Notes: generated from the letters alone by a model not told the origin. A DNA stretch of 9,160 nt from an uncultured Clostridia bacterium (GCA_934132895.1 CAKPAG010000021.1:1-9160), one strand, 5' to 3'. Shown: positions 1 to 7,511, numbered from the stretch's first letter. Program-made: numbers and translations.

Positions 1-74
1 CTCTTAAGTTCACCCTTTTGCTATAGTTTCTAAGTAATTTTTGAAATTTCCACCCCAACTATTGACTTAGAACC

Positions 75-111
75 ATAAAAACAGCATAGCTTAAATACTA
101 CACTGTTTTAT
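75..111 (-). terminator. Probable weak terminator after the M18 aminopeptidase gene
   Basis: An inverted repeat lies about 45 bases beyond the aminopeptidase stop. Its arms are AAAACAG (78-84) and CTGTTTT (103-109), with an inner TAG/CTA pairing separated by a symmetrical CA/CA internal loop. Read on the minus strand, the 3' arm runs into five T residues (81-77). The stem is short and A+T-rich, so it may be a poor terminator, but the position suits the end of the operon. No gene is seen in bases 1-157. Confidence 0.45.
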
Positions 112-157
112 CTTATCATAAATTATATAATTTATATTAATTAAATTTTACCAAATA

Positions 158-1543
158 TTATTCCTTGAAAAAAGCCATGTATGCTTTATATGTCATATAT
201 ACATCAAATTTTGAAGTTATCTCAAATGGTGAATGCATTGCAAGTACTGGAGTTCCTGCATCTATTACATCAACGCCTTTGTTTGCTAAAATATATGCAA
301 TAGTTCCGCCTCCACCTTTTCCAATTTTTCCAAGTGTTCCAAGTTGGAATGAAATATTATTTCTTTCAAAAATGTTCATAACTTGTGAAACATATCTTGC
401 ATTTGCATCTGATGCGTTATATTTCCCGCCGCTACCAGTATATTTTTCAACTGCTAAACCGCAACCTATTATGTTACCGTTTTGTGTATCTGAAACTTCT
501 TCGTATACTGGATCAACTCCTGCAGATACATCAGCAGAAAGCATTTTTGAGTTATAATATACTTCTAATGTATTTGTAGAAGCTTCACCTGTTTTTTGAA
601 TTAACTTAGTTATGAATAAATCAAAAGCTTCTGTACTCATTGAGGTATTACCTATACTTCCAATTTCCTCTTTATCTACTACCATAGCAATCATTGTTTT
701 TGAAATTTCAGCTTTTTCTTTTAATAAATCAATCATTGCCCTTATTGTTGAATAAGCACATACTCTATCATCTTGACCATATCCTCCAATAAATGAAGAA
801 TCAATACCAACGTATTTAGCTTTAAATGCTGGAACAAATGCTATTTCACTTCTTGCAAAATCGATTTCTTTAATTCCATATTTTTGATTTAAAAGTTTAA
901 GTACATTTTCTTTTACTTTATCTTTTTTAGCTGAGTTATCTTTTATTCCACCGAAAAGTACAGACATTTTTTCAGGATCAATAAAATCATTTGCTTTTTG
1001 TTTTAATTGGTCACTTGCAAGATGTGGTAATAAATCTGCTATTGTAAAACATGGATCTTCTTCTTTATCTCCAATTGCGATTTTTATTTTTTCGCCTTTT
1101 TCGTTATATACAACTCCATACATTGCAAGAGGAATTGACATCCATTGATATTTTTTTATTCCACCATAGTATTGTGTTTTTAAAAGACATGCTCCTTTAT
1201 TTTCATATATTGGCATAGGCTTTAAATCAAGTCTTGGACTATCAATATGTGCACCTATTATATTAACTCCTGAAAGCAAACTTTCTTTTCCTATAACTGC
1301 TACAAAAATAGCTTTTTCTTTGTTTATAAAATAAACCTTATCTCCATAAGTTAGAGTTTCTTTATCATTTATATTACTAAAGCCATTTTCATCTAGTAAT
1401 TTTGTAAATTCTTCAACACAAACATATTCTGTTTTAGCTGTATTTAAAAATTCAATATAATCAGTAGTAAATGTATCTACCTCTTTTAATTGTTCTTCAT
1501 TTAGCTTAGAATAAACATCTTCCTTTTTATAGCTTAATTCCAT
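158..1543 (-). CDS. M18-family aspartyl/leucyl-type aminopeptidase
   Basis: Cytoplasmic di-zinc aminopeptidase of family M18 that removes N-terminal residues from peptides. Metal and catalytic residues are all visible (numbering from the ATG at 1543, 461 aa): His99 in GAHIDSPRLDLKP, Asp258 in GQDDRV, the catalytic and metal pair Glu292/Glu293 in DKEEIGS, Asp338 in SADVSAG, and His437 in AMHSPFE. A glycine-rich GKGGGG loop (about 409-412) is also typical. An in-frame ATG lies eight codons further upstream at 1567, but it has no ribosome binding site. The ATG at 1543 is preceded by AGAAAGGATGATATT, with a good Shine-Dalgarno, so that start is preferred. The length is normal for the family. It is the last gene of the six-gene minus-strand run, 43 nt after the small membrane protein gene. 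Substrate preference (acidic or hydrophobic N-terminus) cannot be read from the sequence; family assignment is very secure. Confidence 0.95.
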   Translation of the reverse strand: MELSYKKEDVYSKLNEEQLKEVDTFTTDYIEFLNTAKTEYVCVEEFTKLLDENGFSNINDKETLTYGDKVYFINKEKAIFVAVIGKESLLSGVNIIGAHIDSPRLDLKPMPIYENKGACLLKTQYYGGIKKYQWMSIPLAMYGVVYNEKGEKIKIAIGDKEEDPCFTIADLLPHLASDQLKQKANDFIDPEKMSVLFGGIKDNSAKKDKVKENVLKLLNQKYGIKEIDFARSEIAFVPAFKAKYVGIDSSFIGGYGQDDRVCAYSTIRAMIDLLKEKAEISKTMIAMVVDKEEIGSIGNTSMSTEAFDLFITKLIQKTGEASTNTLEVYYNSKMLSADVSAGVDPVYEEVSDTQNGNIIGCGLAVEKYTGSGGKYNASDANARYVSQVMNIFERNNISFQLGTLGKIGKGGGGTIAYILANKGVDVIDAGTPVLAMHSPFEITSKFDVYMTYKAYMAFFKE

Positions 1544-1586
1544 AATATCATCCTTTCTCTTATTCATTATTATTTTTTATCATTTT

Positions 1587-1751
1587 TTAAATTTTATTCT
1601 CTTCATCTTTTAACATTTGCTCTTTTGTTTTTAAAACCTTATTGTATTTTCTATCTTTAAAATCTTTCATTATTAAAAATACAAATATTAATACTATCCA
1701 AACACCTGCTACAATAAGAGCAAGTAATTTTGCTAAACTTAAATTTATCAT
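1587..1751 (-). CDS. Small single-span membrane protein (54 aa), function unknown
   Basis: An ATG at 1751 opens a 54-codon frame ending in TAA at 1587. It is preceded by a strong ribosome binding site, GAGGGGATATAT, directly before the ATG. The product starts MINLSLAKLL and has an unbroken hydrophobic stretch at residues about 6-28, including AGVWIVLIFVFLI. It ends in a charged tail rich in Lys, Asp and Glu (KDFKDRKYNK onward). The basic residues just after the span suggest the N-terminus faces out and the tail lies in the cytoplasm. It sits 19 nt after the M24 peptidase stop and 43 nt before the M18 peptidase start, so it is probably translated from the same mRNA. I do not recognise a family. 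The support is the ribosome binding site, the coherent membrane topology and the tight operon fit; it could still be a fortuitous frame. Confidence 0.7.
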   Translation of the reverse strand: MINLSLAKLLALIVAGVWIVLIFVFLIMKDFKDRKYNKVLKTKEQMLKDEENKI

Positions 1752-1770
1752 ATATATCCCCTCATTTTAA

Positions 1771-2988
1771 TTATTTTATAATATATATTTTTTCTTGTTT
1801 TTCACAAAGTGGTATACCACCAAATTTTGTTACCAAAATCATTTCTTCAATAGAACCGCCATTAGCTATTTGAATTCTAGGTTCTAACGTATACACGCCA
1901 TTTTCTATAAGAGGAAGATTTGCTCTTTTAGAATTTTTCAGCGATATAACTGCACCAATATCATGAACCTTAAGACCAACTGGATGCCCTGTTGCATGGT
2001 TATAATCTGGGAATCCAGCTTTTAGTATTTTATTTCTTACCACTTCATCAATTTTGTATGCTTTAACCTGAGGTTTCATCTCTTCTATTCCATCATCTAT
2101 GGCTGAAACTAAAGTATCAAATACTTTCATAACTTCTTTTGGAGGATTTTTTTCATCTTCCTTTAAAACATATCCCATTCGTTGCATATCTGTATAAAGC
2201 AGTTCTCCGTCTTGAAATTCAACTTCTAGTCCAAAATCAAAATATACTGTGTCTCCTCTATATAGCTTTTTATCTGTTGGAAGAGAATGACCTCCTTTTA
2301 AAAAATTTTCACCAGTTAAAACAATTGGACAGTTTTCCCATGCCATATCAAAATCTTTTATTTCATTTTTTCCAATGTATTCTTTCATTATTCTAGACGT
2401 TATTTCTTGAGTTAAGTCTACAATTTCTATTTCAGTCATTCCAATATTTAAACTTTCAAAAGTTTCTTCTAGTATTTTACTTGTAATATTTGCAATATAT
2501 TTTAATCTTTCTATTTGCTTCTTACTTTTTTCAGATTCTATGTCATATATTATATTTTCAGCAGAAGAAAACTTAACCTTTTTAGAATATTTAATATATG
2601 GTTCTTTCAATAGTTTTGTAATATTTACATAATCTCCATGAGTTAAAACATCTGTACTTCTATCACCCATGGTAGAATATGAAAGTGCTATCTCTTTTGG
2701 AAATTGCATCAAAGCTATAATATCTTCTATACATTCTAAAAGATGGGCTCTATTTTCATATACTAGTATATGTATTTTTTCTGCGTTATATTTAAGTTTC
2801 GATACATTTTCTGCATCAAGTGAAGACACAAGTATATATATATCATTTTGTGAGATAATGCATATACTGCTAGTACTTAAATTTCTAGATATATACTTGC
2901 AAAAATATTTATCCATATTGTCTACATTATACATTACCCACAAAGGTTTATTATATTTTTTTAAAACTTCTTGTACTTTTTTTAACAT
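1771..2988 (-). CDS. M24-family metallopeptidase (Xaa-Pro aminopeptidase type)
   Basis: Peptidase of the 'pita-bread' fold that most often releases an N-terminal residue before proline. Residues 1 to about 140 are a divergent creatinase-type N-terminal domain; about 155-405 form the catalytic domain. All five expected metal ligands are present: Asp251 (YFDFG), Asp267 (YTDMQR), His335 (HATGHPVGL), Glu369 (TLEPR) and Glu381 (SIEEM). The supporting histidines His234 (GGHSLP) and His342 (KVHDIG) are also kept. The gene overlaps the 3' end of ackA by 7 nt (shared ATGTTAA), a sign of translational coupling; GGAAG and AGGA stretches precede the ATG. Length, 405 aa, is usual for bacterial members. 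The absence of a signal peptide places it in the cytoplasm. Pro-specificity is inferred from the family; other M24 members such as creatinase-like hydrolases are possible but less likely beside a second aminopeptidase. Confidence 0.88.
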   Translation of the reverse strand: MLKKVQEVLKKYNKPLWVMYNVDNMDKYFCKYISRNLSTSSICIISQNDIYILVSSLDAENVSKLKYNAEKIHILVYENRAHLLECIEDIIALMQFPKEIALSYSTMGDRSTDVLTHGDYVNITKLLKEPYIKYSKKVKFSSAENIIYDIESEKSKKQIERLKYIANITSKILEETFESLNIGMTEIEIVDLTQEITSRIMKEYIGKNEIKDFDMAWENCPIVLTGENFLKGGHSLPTDKKLYRGDTVYFDFGLEVEFQDGELLYTDMQRMGYVLKEDEKNPPKEVMKVFDTLVSAIDDGIEEMKPQVKAYKIDEVVRNKILKAGFPDYNHATGHPVGLKVHDIGAVISLKNSKRANLPLIENGVYTLEPRIQIANGGSIEEMILVTKFGGIPLCEKQEKIYIIK

Positions 2989-4187
2989 TTTCCTAATACT
3001 TCCAAAGTTTCTTTTGCAATCTGTAATTCCTCGTTTGTTGGTATTACAAATAGTTTAATTTTTGAATTATCTGCAGATACTAAAGACTCTTTTCTTGTAC
3101 CTTTTTCATTTCTTTCTTTGTCTAGTATTATACCTAGATTTTCCATATTTGAAACTGTCATTTCTATTTCATCAGCATTATTTTCTAATACTCCACCTGT
3201 AAATACAATTGCATCAACATTATTTAATTCTGCAATATATGAACCGATATATTTTTTAGTTTTATTTGATTGAATTTTTCTAGCTAGTATTGCTTTTTCA
3301 TTTCCTTCTAAAGCAGCATCTTTCATAAGTCTAAAGTCACCAATACCAGTAAGACCTAGTCTTCCTGATTTTTTATTTAAAACTTTATCTACTTCATCTA
3401 CGCTCATTTCTTCTACTCTCATAAGCTTAGTAACTATTGCAGGATCGATATCTCCGCATCTACTTTCCATTACTAAACCTTCAAGTGGAGTAAAGCCCAT
3501 AGAAGTATCATATGATTTACCATTTTTTATAGCGCAAATACTTGCTCCTCCGCCTAAATGGCAAACTATAGCATTTATTTCTTCTTTTTTCTTATTTAAA
3601 ATTTCAGCAAGTCTACCTATTATATATTTATATGATGTTCCATGAAATCCATATCTTCTTATTTTATATTCTTCATAAAATCTATATGGAATTGGGTAAA
3701 TATAGTTATAGTCTGGCATTGTTTGGTGAAAAGCTGTATCAAATACACCTACATTTTTAAGTTCAGGTGCTATTTTTATTATAGCTTCTACTCCCATTAT
3801 ACAACCTGGATTATGAAGCGGTGCAAGTGGTGATAATTCTTTTACCTCACTTAAAATATCTTCTGTTAATAATACAGATTCTGAGAATTTCTCTCCTCCA
3901 TGAACTATTCTATGTCCTACTGCAGATATTTCACTTAAATCTTTAATAACGCCATATTCTTCATCCATTAACTTATCTAGTAATACTTTCATTGCCTCAC
4001 TATGATCAGGCATATCAAATGGAACTTCATCTATTGTTTTTCCATTAACTAAGTTTTTGTATATAAGGTTAGAATCTTCATATCCTATCTTATCACATCT
4101 TCCTTTTGCAATTACGCTTTCATCTTCCATGTTGATTACTTGAAACTTTACTGTTGAGCTTCCACAATTAATTACTAATACTTTCAT
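2982..4187 (-). CDS. ackA: Acetate kinase
   Basis: Transfers phosphate from acetyl phosphate to ADP, giving acetate and ATP, the last step of the Pta-AckA pathway; cytoplasmic homodimer of the ASKHA fold. The N-terminal nucleotide motif VLVINCGSSTVKFQV has the active-site Asn7. Further expected residues are Arg93 (GHRIVHGGE), His125 (PLAPLHNP), Asp150 (GVFDTAFH), His182 (YGFHGTS), the phosphate loop HLGGGAS (210-216), Arg243 (SRCGDIDPA), FTGGVLEN (329-336) and the C-terminal PTNEE (383-387). The 401-aa length is normal. The ATG follows AAGGGGGATAAAAA, a strong ribosome binding site, 26 nt after the end of the restored pta frame. Just before Arg243 this protein reads VMESR where most acetate kinases have MGTR, a modest oddity near the active site. 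A butyrate or propionate kinase is unlikely, since the motifs are classic AckA. Confidence 0.97.
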   Translation of the reverse strand: MKVLVINCGSSTVKFQVINMEDESVIAKGRCDKIGYEDSNLIYKNLVNGKTIDEVPFDMPDHSEAMKVLLDKLMDEEYGVIKDLSEISAVGHRIVHGGEKFSESVLLTEDILSEVKELSPLAPLHNPGCIMGVEAIIKIAPELKNVGVFDTAFHQTMPDYNYIYPIPYRFYEEYKIRRYGFHGTSYKYIIGRLAEILNKKKEEINAIVCHLGGGASICAIKNGKSYDTSMGFTPLEGLVMESRCGDIDPAIVTKLMRVEEMSVDEVDKVLNKKSGRLGLTGIGDFRLMKDAALEGNEKAILARKIQSNKTKKYIGSYIAELNNVDAIVFTGGVLENNADEIEMTVSNMENLGIILDKERNEKGTRKESLVSADNSKIKLFVIPTNEELQIAKETLEVLGKC

Positions 4188-4213
4188 TTTTTATCCCCCT
4201 TAACAATATATAA

Positions 4214-4330
4214 TTAATTATTTTTAGCTTGTACACATGTTATTGCAATAGCTCCGACTATATCTTCCTTATTACATCCACGTGACAAGTCATTAACTGG
4301 ACTATTTAAACCTTGTGTTATTGGTCCGAA
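4214..4330 (-). other. pta: C-terminal segment of pta in a shifted reading frame
   Basis: Reading the minus strand from 4330 in the +1 frame relative to the main pta frame gives 38 residues ending at TAA (4216-4214). They begin FGPITQGLNSPVNDLSRG and end CVQAKNN. This is the highly conserved end of phosphate acetyltransferases, including the LSRG motif and a following acidic ED. In the Methanosarcina thermophila enzyme the corresponding Ser309, Arg310 and Asp316 are implicated in catalysis. Joined to residues 1-306 of the main frame it gives a full-length enzyme of about 344 aa with perfect alignment around RFGDALA-x-GP. The segment has no stop codon and no start or ribosome binding site of its own, so it belongs to pta and not to a separate gene. 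Confidence 0.9.
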
Positions 4331-5249
4331 GTGCCAAAGCATCTCCAAATCTTTGCACAAGTTTATATCCAATATTTCCTGCTTGCAAATCTGGAAATAT
4401 CAATATATTTGCTTTTCCGGCTACTTTAGAATTAGGAGCTTTAAGTAAAGCTACTTCTTTTATAATTGCAGCATCAAGTTGTAATTCGCCTTCAAAGTCA
4501 AAATCTACTTTTTCATTTTCTAATCTATTTTTTACATTTATAACTTTATCTATTTTTTCATTTTTAGCACTACCTAAAGTAGAATATGAAAGGAGTGCCA
4601 CTCTTGGTGTATCATAAGTTACAAGTTCTCTAAATGATTTCACTGAAGAAATTACAATATCATATAGTTCTTCTTCTGTTGGAAATTCTACTAATCCACA
4701 ATCTGCAAATATATATACTCCTTTACTTCCTAATTCTTCTTTTTTAGTTTCCATTAAGAAAAATGCAGATACAGTTTTTACTCCTTCTTTTGTTTTTATA
4801 ATCTGTAAAGCAGGTCTTAAAGTGTCAGCTGTAGAATGTATAGCTCCACTTACCATTCCATCTGCATCTTTTAACTTAACCATCATCGTTGCAAAATACA
4901 CATTATCTTTTAAGATTTCTTCTGCTTTTTCTAAAGTCATTCCTTTATGTTTTCTTAAATTATATAGCTCGTTTATATATTTTTCTTTTCTTATCTTTTC
5001 TTCCTCTGTTTTAGCTATAGTATTATCAACTATTTTTATATTACTATCAAGCTCAATATTATTTTCTTTACAAACATTTAGTATTTCTTCTTTTTTTCCA
5101 ACTAAAATTATATCTGCTATTTTTTCTTTAGAAGCTTCGTTTGCTGCTTCTAAAACTCTTTTATCTGTACTTTCTGGAAGTACAATAGTTTTCAGATTTT
5201 TCTTTGCTTCATCGATTATTTTTTTCATTATTCCATTATATTCTTTCAC
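4302..5249 (-). CDS. pta: Phosphate acetyltransferase, frame interrupted by a one-base shift
   Basis: Interconverts acetyl-CoA plus phosphate with acetyl phosphate plus CoA, supplying AckA downstream; cytoplasmic. Family motifs are clear: IVLPESTDKR (about 22-31), GMVSGAIHSTADTLRPALQI, FADCGLVEFPT, LLSYSTLGSAK, and FPDLQAGNIGYKLVQRFGDALA near residue 306. At about 4331 one base appears to be extra: the frame then reads LRTNNTRFK and stops at 4302, while the expected C-terminus continues in the +1 frame to 4214. As read, the 315-aa product lacks the catalytic LSRG region and is probably inactive unless the ribosome shifts. The first possible start is GTG at 5249, about 14 nt after AAGGGG; an ATG at 5228 gives an N-terminus (MKKIIDEAKK) closer to the family but has only a weak GGA before it. 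The gene begins 20 nt after the upstream binding-protein gene. Identity is certain; whether the shift is a sequencing error, a mutation or programmed is open. Confidence 0.93.
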   Translation of the reverse strand: MKEYNGIMKKIIDEAKKNLKTIVLPESTDKRVLEAANEASKEKIADIILVGKKEEILNVCKENNIELDSNIKIVDNTIAKTEEEKIRKEKYINELYNLRKHKGMTLEKAEEILKDNVYFATMMVKLKDADGMVSGAIHSTADTLRPALQIIKTKEGVKTVSAFFLMETKKEELGSKGVYIFADCGLVEFPTEEELYDIVISSVKSFRELVTYDTPRVALLSYSTLGSAKNEKIDKVINVKNRLENEKVDFDFEGELQLDAAIIKEVALLKAPNSKVAGKANILIFPDLQAGNIGYKLVQRFGDALALRTNNTRFK

Positions 5250-5269
5250 TATTTTTCACACATCCCCTT

Positions 5270-7078
5270 TTATTTTTCCTCTATAATTTTACCAATATTT
5301 TCTAAATCTGTAAAGAGCTTTAAGTAATTTGTATACTCAAATCCTGAAATATATTTTTGATATACTAAATTACTATTTCTAGCAAGTATTCCGATACATG
5401 CTACTTCAGATGAAAGTGTTTCTTCTAATGAGCCTATACTACTTGTTAATTCCTCCACAGAATTACTCTCATATACCTTACTAAAAGCATTATTTGTTAC
5501 ATCGTTTATATTAACATATTCCTTTAAAAATTCTATATCTGGATATTGATTTACAAATACATCAGCGATTATTATATCATAATCTTTATTTTGCATTTTC
5601 TCATTAAACTCTTTTTCTTTTAATATGTTTACATTTATCTTAATCCCTATATTTTGAGCCATTTCTTTTAAAAGACTAGCTATTTTTTTCTTTGTTTCAT
5701 CAGTTTCTTTAACAATAAGGTTTAACTCTAGGTTTCTATTTTCACCATCTATAACTTTGGTGTAAACTCCATTTTTCTTTTTCCAACCACTAGCTAAAAG
5801 CTCATTTTCTGCGCCATATATATCATATTTATATTTTACTTGAGAATATATAAAAGGAAGATCTATGAGCTCTGAAAATGATTTGTTTACTTCTTTTATA
5901 ATATCCTCTCTTTTTAATGAATAAGCAAGTGCTTTTCTTACTTCTTTTAGTCCAAACAATTTTGAATCCTTATTTCCAAATAAAAATATATTTTCTCCAT
6001 CTCTATATTTTTTTACATTATACTCGTGCTTACCAATAAGCTGCATAGTTAAATCAGATGAAGCAAAAAACATATCAATTTTATCATCTCTAAAATCTGC
6101 CACCATATCATCACTATCTTGATAATTATTTAAACTAATTGTGCTAAGAGATGTCCCACTCTTATTTTTATTTAAAGTTAATGCAGAATCTGTTTTACTT
6201 TGAACACTGTATTTTACACCTTCATTATCTTTATTATTTTGAACTTCAATTGGAAAATCAAGTTTATATATATAATATGGGTCATCATTTTGCAATGAAA
6301 TTTTAAAAGATTTACTTTTTTCAATCTCTTCTACGCTATTTATATTAATAATATTTTTATAATATGGACTTTCTTCTCCTAAAGATTTAAGTTTTTCTAT
6401 TCCTGATTTTATATCATCAACACTTAAATTATATTCTTTATTTAAATAAACAATATAGTCTTTATTGTTTATTTTTTCTATCTTTTCTGCTGCCAAATAA
6501 TTTATAGTGTAATCTTTATTTATTTCAACTAATCTAGCATTAGATAAAAGTGATAATTCATCAAGTACAATATTTCTAGACTTTAGCATATCAGTTGTAT
6601 CTAATTTCGTTATTCCAAGTTTTAAATTATATTCTTTTTGCAGCTCTTTTTTATTTTCTTTATTTGAAAACACACTAATTAATGGCATATTTTCAAATTT
6701 AACTATTTTTTTAGAAATAAAACCTATTACAACTATTCCTATTATTGCAAATGATATTTTTAAAGGAGTTGGAAAATATATGTTTTTTACCTTTTTTTTA
6801 TTTTTATCCTTATTATTCTCTCTAGATTTTTCTTTTAGCTTAACATTCAAATTAGGCTTTATATTTACTTCATAATCAGACACATATCTATTTTCTAGTT
6901 TTCCTATCTTTAATTTATTTTTATCTTTTAATCTACTTTTCTTTTCTTTTTTGTATTTTAGACTATTTGCCTTTTTAAAACTAGTACTATTTTTTAGTTT
7001 GTTATTTTTCTTACGTTTTTCAATCTCTTTTCTGGTAGTTTTTTTATATCTATCTGGATTAATAATTTCTGCACTCAA
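5270..7078 (-). CDS. Membrane-anchored family-5 solute-binding-like protein with basic cytoplasmic N-terminus
   Basis: A 602-aa protein. Residues 1-105 are extremely rich in Lys, Arg and Asn with no hydrophobic stretch; about 106-122 (LKISFAIIGIVVIGFIS) form one membrane span; the rest should lie outside the membrane. The outer part resembles oligopeptide-type (SBP_bac_5) binding proteins: EVRKALAYSLKREDIIKEV (379-397), AENELLASGWKKKNGVYTK (423-441, matching the usual 'A-LL--AGW---DG'), then LNLIVKETDETKKKIASLL, AQNIGIKINVNILKEKEF and KDYDIIIADV (452-507). There is no lipobox cysteine, so the span replaces the usual lipid anchor. No permease or ATPase gene is nearby. The start is TTG at 7078 after AAGGTGATTTTTT. 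It heads the run leading into pta and ackA. The fold assignment is a motif-level judgement; ligand and role (capture, sensing, or a structural use of the fold) are unknown. Confidence 0.8.
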   Translation of the reverse strand: MSAEIINPDRYKKTTRKEIEKRKKNNKLKNSTSFKKANSLKYKKEKKSRLKDKNKLKIGKLENRYVSDYEVNIKPNLNVKLKEKSRENNKDKNKKKVKNIYFPTPLKISFAIIGIVVIGFISKKIVKFENMPLISVFSNKENKKELQKEYNLKLGITKLDTTDMLKSRNIVLDELSLLSNARLVEINKDYTINYLAAEKIEKINNKDYIVYLNKEYNLSVDDIKSGIEKLKSLGEESPYYKNIININSVEEIEKSKSFKISLQNDDPYYIYKLDFPIEVQNNKDNEGVKYSVQSKTDSALTLNKNKSGTSLSTISLNNYQDSDDMVADFRDDKIDMFFASSDLTMQLIGKHEYNVKKYRDGENIFLFGNKDSKLFGLKEVRKALAYSLKREDIIKEVNKSFSELIDLPFIYSQVKYKYDIYGAENELLASGWKKKNGVYTKVIDGENRNLELNLIVKETDETKKKIASLLKEMAQNIGIKINVNILKEKEFNEKMQNKDYDIIIADVFVNQYPDIEFLKEYVNINDVTNNAFSKVYESNSVEELTSSIGSLEETLSSEVACIGILARNSNLVYQKYISGFEYTNYLKLFTDLENIGKIIEEK

Positions 7079-7103
7079 AAAAAATCACCTTCTTTACATT
7101 TTT

Positions 7104-7134
7104 AGTATAAGCAAAACTTAAGGAAATTATATCA
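7104..7134 (-). promoter_or_regulatory. Candidate promoter of the pta-ackA-peptidase operon
   Basis: On the minus strand TGATATAAT (7134-7126) is a perfect extended -10 element, about 47 bases upstream of the TTG start of the binding-protein gene. There is no good -35 at 17 bp, as expected for an extended -10 promoter. A second, weaker -10, TATACT, lies at 7109-7104. The elements sit just beyond the spoVS terminator. Inferred from sequence only. Confidence 0.45.
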
Positions 7135-7135
7135 C

Positions 7136-7177
7136 AAAAAAACTCAAAAAGATAGTTTTTTATTCTTTTTGAGTTTT
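7136..7177 (-). terminator. Rho-independent terminator of spoVS
   Basis: A perfect 14-bp inverted repeat, AAAACTCAAAAAGA (7139-7152) and TCTTTTTGAGTTTT (7164-7177), has an 11-nt loop. Read on the minus strand it begins 17 bases after the spoVS stop and runs into a tract of seven T residues (7142-7136). The stem is A+T-rich but long. It separates spoVS transcription from the operon that follows. Confidence 0.75.
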
Positions 7178-7193
7178 AAATTTATATTAAAAA

Positions 7194-7457
7194 TTATAAT
7201 TTTGGTTCAACTACAAATTTTATACCAGTTTTATCTTCGTTGTCTATATTTACTGCTGTAAATGCTGGTGAACATACAAGCTCTACTCCAGATGGTGCAA
7301 CAAATCCTCTTGCAATTGCCACTGCTTTTACTGCTTGATTTATAGCACCAGCTCCTATTGCTTGCATTTCTGCTCTTCCGTTTTCTTTTACAAGTCCAGC
7401 AATTGCTCCTGCAATAGAATTTGGGCTTGATTTTGCTGATATTTTTAATATATCCAT
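7194..7457 (-). CDS. spoVS: Stage V sporulation protein S
   Basis: Small conserved protein of 87 aa, the usual SpoVS length, with an Alba-like fold and proposed nucleic-acid binding. In Bacillus subtilis it affects spore coat assembly and the progress of sporulation, and homologues also occur in some non-spore-formers. The family signatures are intact: MDILKISAKSSPNSIAGAIA, then the near-invariant run AIGAGAINQAVKAVAIARGF with FVAPSG after it, and a C-terminal GIKFVVEPKL. The ATG at 7457 follows a perfect AGGAGGTAAGAA ribosome binding site. It is transcribed alone from a promoter at 7512-7540 and ends at the 7136-7177 hairpin. Its upstream region is shared with the divergent HD-domain gene. 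Confidence 0.97.
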   Translation of the reverse strand: MDILKISAKSSPNSIAGAIAGLVKENGRAEMQAIGAGAINQAVKAVAIARGFVAPSGVELVCSPAFTAVNIDNEDKTGIKFVVEPKL

Positions 7458-7511
7458 TTCTTACCTCCTATGATTTATCATTTGTTAGTGCATTTTATTT
7501 AACACACTTAA

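Noticed and set aside
1..20. Similarity of CTCTTAAGTTCACCC at the left end to CTCTTAGTTTACACA (minus strand) near the right end
   Set aside because: The match needs a gap and mismatches over a few bases; not enough to claim flanking copies of one element.
1..60. Possible protein or mobile-element remnant (minus strand reads VNSWGGNFKNYLETIAKG then stop)
   Set aside because: Too short, with no start or recognisable family; I see nothing firm in this stretch beyond the terminator at 75-111.
118..135. Perfect 18-bp palindrome ATAAATTATATAATTTAT
   Set aside because: It is made only of A and T in an A+T-rich spacer and is expected by chance; no other support.
4302..4340. pta as a naturally short enzyme ending LRTNNTRFK
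   Set aside because: The conserved C-terminus, including the catalytic LSRG region, is intact in the adjacent frame, so the short form is the product of a shift and not a family variant.
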